NCBI GenBank assembly: GCA_015680685.1
Contig: MNCI01022309.1
Span: forward strand, 108,393-135,391
From: Gnetum montanum
Taxonomy: Eukaryota > Streptophyta > Gnetopsida > Gnetales > Gnetaceae
Direction: 5' to 3'
DNA: 26,999 bases
Made by a program: the position numbers and the translations under genes. Below the pieces are notes generated by a model. It saw only the letters and a program-made list of their open reading frames with translations, ran no database searches and had not been told where the DNA came from. Numbering within the stretch: the first letter of the stretch is position 1; each line of letters opens with the position of its first letter. Positions 22,078 through 26,999 of the stretch are shown here, piece by piece.

Positions 22078-22112
22078 GAAGCCGAAGCCGAGGCCGAGGC
22101 CGAGGCCGAAGA
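22078..22112. repeat. GCCGAG hexamer repeat in the CML 5' untranslated region
   Basis: About five GCCGAG/GCCGAA units lie just upstream of the chosen start codon. Read on the minus strand in the CML frame they give an Arg/Pro run. More simple repeats follow: TCTGCT at 22,252-22,272 and CTT at 22,362-22,381. Such CT-rich tracts on the plus strand are GA-rich in the CML transcript. Confidence 0.75.
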
Positions 22113-22529
22113 CGAATCCTCTTATAGAAAAGCCAGCAGGACGCAGAGCTCCGACGGATAAATAACCGTACTATCGTAGTAGGTGTAGCAATCACCTTGC
22201 GCTTGAAGTTTTAAAGCGTCGTTAGTCAAAACGGACGATGAAGAAACGAAGTCTGCTTCTGCTTCTGCTTCTGTGACAGCAACTCTGTCCAAAACCTACG
22301 GCCATCAATCGCGTTGTTATAGCGCTCATGCCGCCTTTGTTGCCGCCACCGCCGCCGCTGCTTCTTCTTCTTCTTCTTCTTGCAGAAGCGTGGGCGTGGC
22401 TGTCTAGCGACGACATAAAGGCGGAATCGGAGTCTGAAAGAACAAGGGAGCCACTAATTGCGAATAAAGAACGGCAGCCGGATCCGATGCAAAGGTGGGA
22501 AACCGCGTGAACGGCTATAAGGCCTGCGT

Positions 22530-22540
22530 ATAATATAAAT
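22530..22540 (-). promoter_or_regulatory. Candidate TATA region for the CML gene
   Basis: TTTATATTATA on the minus strand lies about 480 bp upstream of the chosen ATG. A start near 22,505 would give a 450-nt leader containing the simple repeats. The site is AT-rich within GC-richer sequence, but nothing else supports it. Confidence 0.3.
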
Positions 22541-22544
22541 CATG

Positions 22545-23600
22545 ACGCGCAAACTTGATTGCTGCACCTGTGACAACGCAATATCTAATCGCAGGAAAAC
22601 CGCGTCCCGCTGGGCCCTCCGAATTCCGCGTGCAGACTGTCAGGTACCAAACGCTGTACACAATTATGAAAGCGACGTTAATCGGACGCTGTATCTATTT
22701 CTTCTGAAAACACTGTCATTTATCATTTTCTCAGTGTTTTACATTCGATCTTTTGCATATTGGTGTTGTATTGTTATGTTAGTCTGGTTTCTTCTCACTA
22801 GAACTGGATTTCTGTCTTGTGATGATTTCTGTCATACCGCATCTGTCTTTATCTTCGTGGAACACTACTGTTGCATTTGTTTCCATGCAAAGATATCTGT
22901 TGTTTCGTGATTTTTTTAGCTCTTGGAACAGCCTGAAACGTCTGTGGCTGTGAATCCGTCTTGGAATCTTCGTACGGTCAAAAAGCAAACCTGCAGACTG
23001 TTTGTGTAATGCTTTTCTTTGGTTTTCTCTTTGTTTCCGTGGCTCGTCAACGTAGCTCCGCATTTTTTCATTTTTCGAATAAGAGACTTTTTCGATCTTC
23101 TGGAGACCAGAAAGTTAACAAGAGTCTGTTTTTCTATTTTGATGCAATTGTGCAAGGGTCGAGTTTCAAAAACTGTAGAGAAAATAAAAAGAAAAACAGC
23201 ATATTACAGATTTACAGTAATTTGTTATTTATACCCAATTTTGTGAGTCACGACAATGCGTGTCTTGGTGAAGAAAACTAATGCGACGTATCGAATTTGC
23301 TTTTAATTATCGGCGAAGGAACATTCGTTTGCTGGATTTGGCGTCACGGCATGAAACGCGTTATCTTGCTCCGTACTTAAATGCCAGCGTGTCTCTGTTA
23401 CTTCTGACTTTTAAGAGTCAAAGAAGGCTTTAAAAACAGATAATCTCGTCGAAGGTCCAACGGATATTGTTTTAAATGCTATACAAGCGGGGATAGAGAA
23501 TCATGCCGTGGTCCGTGAAAATATTTGACATCATATTGCAAAAATTAATGAAGAAAAATCATGGTGGGCCTCAAAGCACCTTCATTCGTTGAATTTCGAC
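22545..23600. other. Intergenic stretch upstream of the CML gene
   Basis: No gene is recognisable. Open frames at 22,542-22,910 (plus) and 22,961-23,281 (plus) show no domain, and their composition shifts from GC-richer to T-rich. T-rich plus-strand sequence dominates 22,690-23,120. Confidence 0.45.
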
Positions 23601-23730
23601 CACATTCATTACCTAGAATACCTAACGGCACTCATCATAAGCTCAAATGCACAATGAGCCTAGTCCACATTCATTACCTAGAATACCTAACTGCACTCAT
23701 CATAAGCTCAAATGCACAATGAGCCTAGTG
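23601..23730. repeat. 65-bp tandem duplication, nearly identical
   Basis: Units 23,601-23,665 and 23,666-23,730 differ by one internal base and the last base. The near identity points to a recent duplication. The last bases of each unit (GAGCCTAGT) match the start of the adjoining inverted-repeat element. Confidence 0.95.
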
Positions 23731-24024
23731 ATAAAGGCCTCGAAGTTATGGGTTGTGTTCTAATTGGCAATGCTGAGTTATAAAGTTTTATATGAACTAT
23801 GTATCTTGGGATGTCTTTATGTTAAATGTAAAATAATTTGAATCATTATTATGCATTATCTAATGAGTGAAGATACCTAAGTGATTTAGGATCCATAATT
23901 TTCCATGGTTAGATCTTTTCTTAAGGTATAGTTATATAGTACACAAAACTTTATAACTCAATATTGCCTACCAAAATTGAACCCATGACTTAGAGGTTCC
24001 AAATCAAGAGTCTTATCACTAGGT
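23724..24024. mobile_element. Inverted-repeat element with tRNA-like boxes (SINE pair or MITE)
   Basis: The arm at 23,724-23,795 matches the reverse complement of 23,945-24,024, with a deletion in the first arm. Each arm carries CCTAGTGATAA and ATGGGTT followed by AATTGGYA-like sequence, spaced like the A and B boxes of tRNA-derived SINEs. The arms then share GAGTTATAAAGTTTT. It could be two SINE copies head to head or a MITE with long terminal inverted repeats. No clear target duplication is seen. Confidence 0.6.
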
Positions 24025-24094
24025 TGACACCTCATTATTAATTGTTGTGTATATTTGATTATACCTACCTCAAGGATATATACGTATTTTGGTA

Positions 24095-24656
24095 AGCATA
24101 GGTAAAATATCAAAATGGGGCATGGAGGACATGGCTTTAGAAAGAGAAATGAGATGGGGAATCTATTTTCAAGATTGCATTGGTTTATGATCTTTCAAAG
24201 CTAGTACCCATCTCAAGAGAAGGGTTAAACACTTGGTGACCTTGTAGAGTAGATGTAACTCAACTAAAATAGACTACATCTTAGTGAGAAAAAGAGATTA
24301 AATAACATGTAAGTATTGCAAAGTCATTTGATGAGAAAGTCTTATAACTCAACATAGACTTACAAAGAGTGTCATATAAATTGATGGAATCTAAAAAAGA
24401 ATAGATGACACTTTTTAAGGTTAAGTTGCTCGTAGAAGGACATTGGGATTTAAACCTAAATGCAAATGATAGTTGGAGTTAAATGAGAAGTTGTATTGAG
24501 AGGATAGGGAATGACATCCTTTGGGTTTCAAAAGGAAACATGATGGTAGAGTAAGGAAGTGCAACAAAAAATTCAAGATAAGAAGTATTTCAAGGACTTA
24601 CAATAGAGTAGGAAACATAATGTTTTTCAAAGCTACAAGGTAGTGAAGTATGTGGC
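24095..24656 (+). mobile_element. RTE-type LINE fragment (endonuclease part), cut by an LTR
   Basis: Translated pieces match the second half of the RTE endonuclease and the linker before reverse transcriptase: KIDYILVRKRD (24,266-24,298), CKYCKVI, then two stops and ESLITQHRL (24,310-24,363), and EGHWDLNLNAND (about 24,438-24,475). The first part (24,115-24,200) is also recognisable. It belongs to the same broad family as the relic at 17,640 but covers another stretch. It breaks off exactly at 24,656, where an LTR begins, so the LTR was inserted into it or the LINE was already truncated there. Confidence 0.75.
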
Positions 24657-25565
24657 TGATGAGCGGCGACGTAACCCTACGCTCAACCATACGAATACAA
24701 CCATTTCACACACAATTTGGTTGAATTCCAAGGACTAAGTGCTTATGCGCCCTTGTGGAACAAGGACGGGTTGATTGATCATTATCTTCCCAAACTTAAT
24801 TGTATGTCACGATTGTATGATTAAGTAAGCTTGAGGCATATGATTTTTATAGCTTTTATGTTTTTATGTCCTGCTGCTAATAAGGGAGGAGAGAGAGAGA
24901 TAACTAAGTGACTAATTTAACTTAACTACTGATTAACTAGGCTTTAAACTAATCCTAACACTAGTATCCGTTCTCACTTGTCGTACACATCTTGAACCAA
25001 CGCAACACTACTGGGATTACCAAACGCTAATCATTATTGGGTTACCAAGTGTTACACTCATGCTCGAAGTGATTGTACTGTGTATACTAATGACAAAAAT
25101 GTAAAATAAAATAAAATAAATGCAAAAGAAGATAAAATTTAAAAAATGAGTAAGAAAACAAATCTCAAGTGCTGCAAGGATGAATCCAAGAGCTTGTCTT
25201 TATTACCGTACACAAGGTGTGCTCGGGTACACAATGCTCGAATAAAGATCCATCCACACTTAGACCTCATGCTAAAGGCACATGGAAAATACTCTAACTT
25301 GACTTCTAAAAAACTTCTAAAAGACTTCCCTTGAAAAACTTCCTTCCAAAACTTCTTTTTCTTGACTTCTTCTTCTTTTTGACTTCTTAAATTGTGTCCC
25401 TGGGCACTGTATTTATAGGCTTGGGAGCCAATACTCTAATAATTACAAAAACTGCCACTCTAATTTTAGAGAAACTACCCCTCTAATTTTAGAGAAACTG
25501 CCCCTTTAATTTTAGAGAAACTGCTCTAATAATAACCACTCTAATTATTAGAGTAATCGCTCTCA
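24657..25565 (-). mobile_element. LTR, minus orientation (909 bp), probably a 3' LTR
   Basis: Read on the minus strand it starts TGAGAGCG (25,565) and ends CGCCGCTCATCA (24,657). Its last 35 bp resemble the end of the solo LTR at 11,951 (shared CGTATGGTTGAG...CTCATCA pattern). It has TATAAATA at plus 25,410-25,417 and AATAAA at plus 25,199-25,204. Just upstream on the minus strand lie what look like the last codons of a Ty3 integrase, as expected for a 3' LTR. It interrupts a LINE fragment. Flank GTGGC (24,652-24,656) is the candidate target duplication; its partner would be beyond the window. Confidence 0.7.
25456..25528. repeat. 24-25-bp palindromic tandem repeat in the LTR U3
   Basis: Three units near CTCTAATTTTAGAGAAACTG start at about 25,457, 25,481 and 25,505. 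Each contains the palindromic pair CTCTAA...TTAGAG. They are followed by CTCTAATTATTAGAG at 25,540-25,554. They lie upstream of the LTR TATA box on the minus strand. Confidence 0.85.
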
Positions 25566-25650
25566 TTGTACCCCCATGACTGAATGAAAACTTGTCCTTG
25601 AGTTCCTTACAAAATATTGGGAAGGTATGGGATTATTGACTAATTGACAA
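25566..25650 (-). pseudogene. C-terminal end of a Ty3-type integrase (relic)
   Basis: In one minus-strand frame the sequence reads FPIFCKELKDKFSFSHGG directly before the LTR. This resembles the FP..LEDK....GG end common to plant Ty3 polyproteins. A stop lies a few codons upstream, so the relic is decayed. I see no other pol domain up to 26,999. Confidence 0.45.
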
Positions 25651-26999
25651 CTAACGGTGGAATGGGATGACAGACTCAACGTGCCTAGTGAACGGATTAA
25701 TAAGCATATTACAACATTCGTGTTCGTGACCATTGTGGTGAACACTCGTACATAAATGACATCCAAGCCTTTATTTGGCAGCTTGTAGAGAAAGAGAGAG
25801 AAAGAAAATGAAGCATGTTGTCGCCAATGCTAAGATTGCGCCTTCCTCTGTTTATCCATAGCCACGCCACCATACTTGCTCTTTTCATAAATGCTCTAGT
25901 TCTGGTCCATCTTGAGTGCTTCCTCCAAGCCCAGTCCATTGTTTGTATGATCTCCATCTACACACACAACACAGCTACAAATGAGCAAGGATAGATAAAC
26001 CACAATGCAGTTGATACCTTGCCTCGATATGAAGCGCATTGGCTATGTTGGCATCGTAAGAAACTAGTTCGAAGTCCAAAAGTTTTGTGTTTATGCATCT
26101 CATGAGTTTTCCATAAGGTCTGGTCAAGGCTAAAGGTGAATGAAGACTCTCGTATGCATTCATTTTTCAAGAGATATTGCAAAATAACTAGCAAAATATC
26201 AAACTTTTCCTAAGCTCGAGCACCCAAGGATTGCTAGTCTGAGTTTCCTAAGTCATCAACCTTCAAAATTGCCAACCCCGTTTATGTGAATTGATAGGGT
26301 ATTTATAGGGTTTGGCTAGGTTCAGGCACTGAATTCATGGATGGAATCAACAACTGAGAACTGAGAAGAAAACGATNGATGATGAACATTTATAATGAAA
26401 AAGATAATGTACAACAAGAGAAATTGACTCCGGCTCGCTTGAAACTTCTCGATCTTTGAATTGACTGCTACATGATGTCGATTTGAGTGGTTTTGTGGCT
26501 GTTTGAGGCATCTCTATTTCATTAGAGCTTCCAACATGAGTTGATCTTGTCTTGGCGTGCCCTCAGCGTGCTCACACTGCATTCACGCCATACTCATGCT
26601 ACCTCATGTTGCATTCATGCTGCTAGCGTGACCTCAACGTTACCTCAGCGTGAGTGAGCCAAAATGGCATATTTTTGCATCAAATTTTGATTTTTTGAAG
26701 CCTATTTCTAGAGTGCAAAAGTTTTCTGATTGTGGTTGACCTTGAGAGTGATTTGCAAGTTAGAAATTGAGCTTGATATGCCTTGTTTCAGACCTCTTTT
26801 GGTAGCTCACGTTGGACTCACATTGCTAGTGTGAGTGCAGCGTGACCATAGTGTGAGCTACAAAGACTTGCAATTTTGGACCTGAAATTTGGGATTTTGG
26901 AGGCTAAAATCTGAAGTTGTCAACAATGAACCCTGAGGATGACTTGCACCTTGGAAATCAGGTCATTTTGACTCAATTTTGGGCTTTGAAAGTTGCTCA
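25651..26999. other. Unassigned stretch, GCGTGAG-type repeats near the end
   Basis: No gene is recognisable. A TATTTATAGGG motif occurs at 26,299-26,309, the type seen near LTR start sites, and one ambiguous base at 26,377. From about 26,550 to 26,860 short motifs such as CAGCGTG, CTCACGT and TCATGCT recur. Positions 26,803-26,860 form a nested inverted repeat (TAGCTCAC with GTGAGCTA outside, ACTCACA with TGTGAGT inside). It may be another decayed LTR. Confidence 0.4.

Noticed and set aside
22542-22910. 122-codon plus-strand frame after a TATA-like stretch
   Set aside because: Composition changes midway, with no recognised motif; could be chance.
25709-25957. Possible integrase upstream of the 3' LTR
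   Set aside because: Apart from the last codons next to the LTR I found no integrase motif in any frame.

Overview
This window looks like intergenic DNA from a large, repeat-rich plant nuclear genome. It holds several LTR-retrotransposon families, two decayed RTE-type LINE copies, AT-rich decayed DNA, an assembly gap (232 N) and one intact host gene. The sequence does not fix the species. Genome style (solo LTRs, heavily decayed LINEs, very long intergenic space) suits a gymnosperm or another large-genome land plant, and that is inference.

Layout. 1-412: part of an LTR on the minus strand whose outer end is CTCATCA. 413 to about 11,112: a decayed, apparently non-autonomous Ty3-type element read on the minus strand. 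It has a partial 5' LTR (from 9032 upward), a primer binding site (9007-9025), a leader with a 164-bp duplication, and one gag-protease frame of 1,269 codons (8571 to 4762). No reverse transcriptase or integrase follows. Instead the rest of the element carries a convergent plus-strand gene with about seven exons, GT-AG introns, a TATA box and a poly(A) signal (about 537-4328). Both genes are littered with stop codons, mostly TAG, yet the reading frames are almost free of indels. 11,118-11,951: a solo LTR of the CTCATCA family with a perfect 5-bp target duplication (GACGT), containing the N gap.

11,957-17,600: AT-rich non-coding DNA, including a possible 3.5-kb LTR (13,418-16,966) with a 60-bp near-palindrome. 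About 17,640-19,600: an RTE LINE relic with recognisable endonuclease, reverse transcriptase and the typical 3' end. 19,655-20,135: a 62-81-bp tandem repeat. 21,308-22,054 (minus): an intact, intronless calmodulin-like gene with four EF-hands and an N-terminal hydrophobic anchor, resembling the Arabidopsis CML4/CML5 group.

23,600-26,999: a 65-bp tandem duplication, an inverted-repeat element with tRNA-like boxes, a second RTE LINE fragment cut by a 909-bp LTR (24,657-25,565, minus), the last codons of a Ty3 integrase just upstream of that LTR, and unassigned DNA with GCGTGAG-type repeats.

The most interesting object is the gag-protease element with its antisense intron-bearing gene. Its introns could survive retrotransposition because they lie antisense to the genomic RNA. 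Its decay is almost wholly by C-to-T stop codons, which fits methylation-driven mutation at CAG sites.
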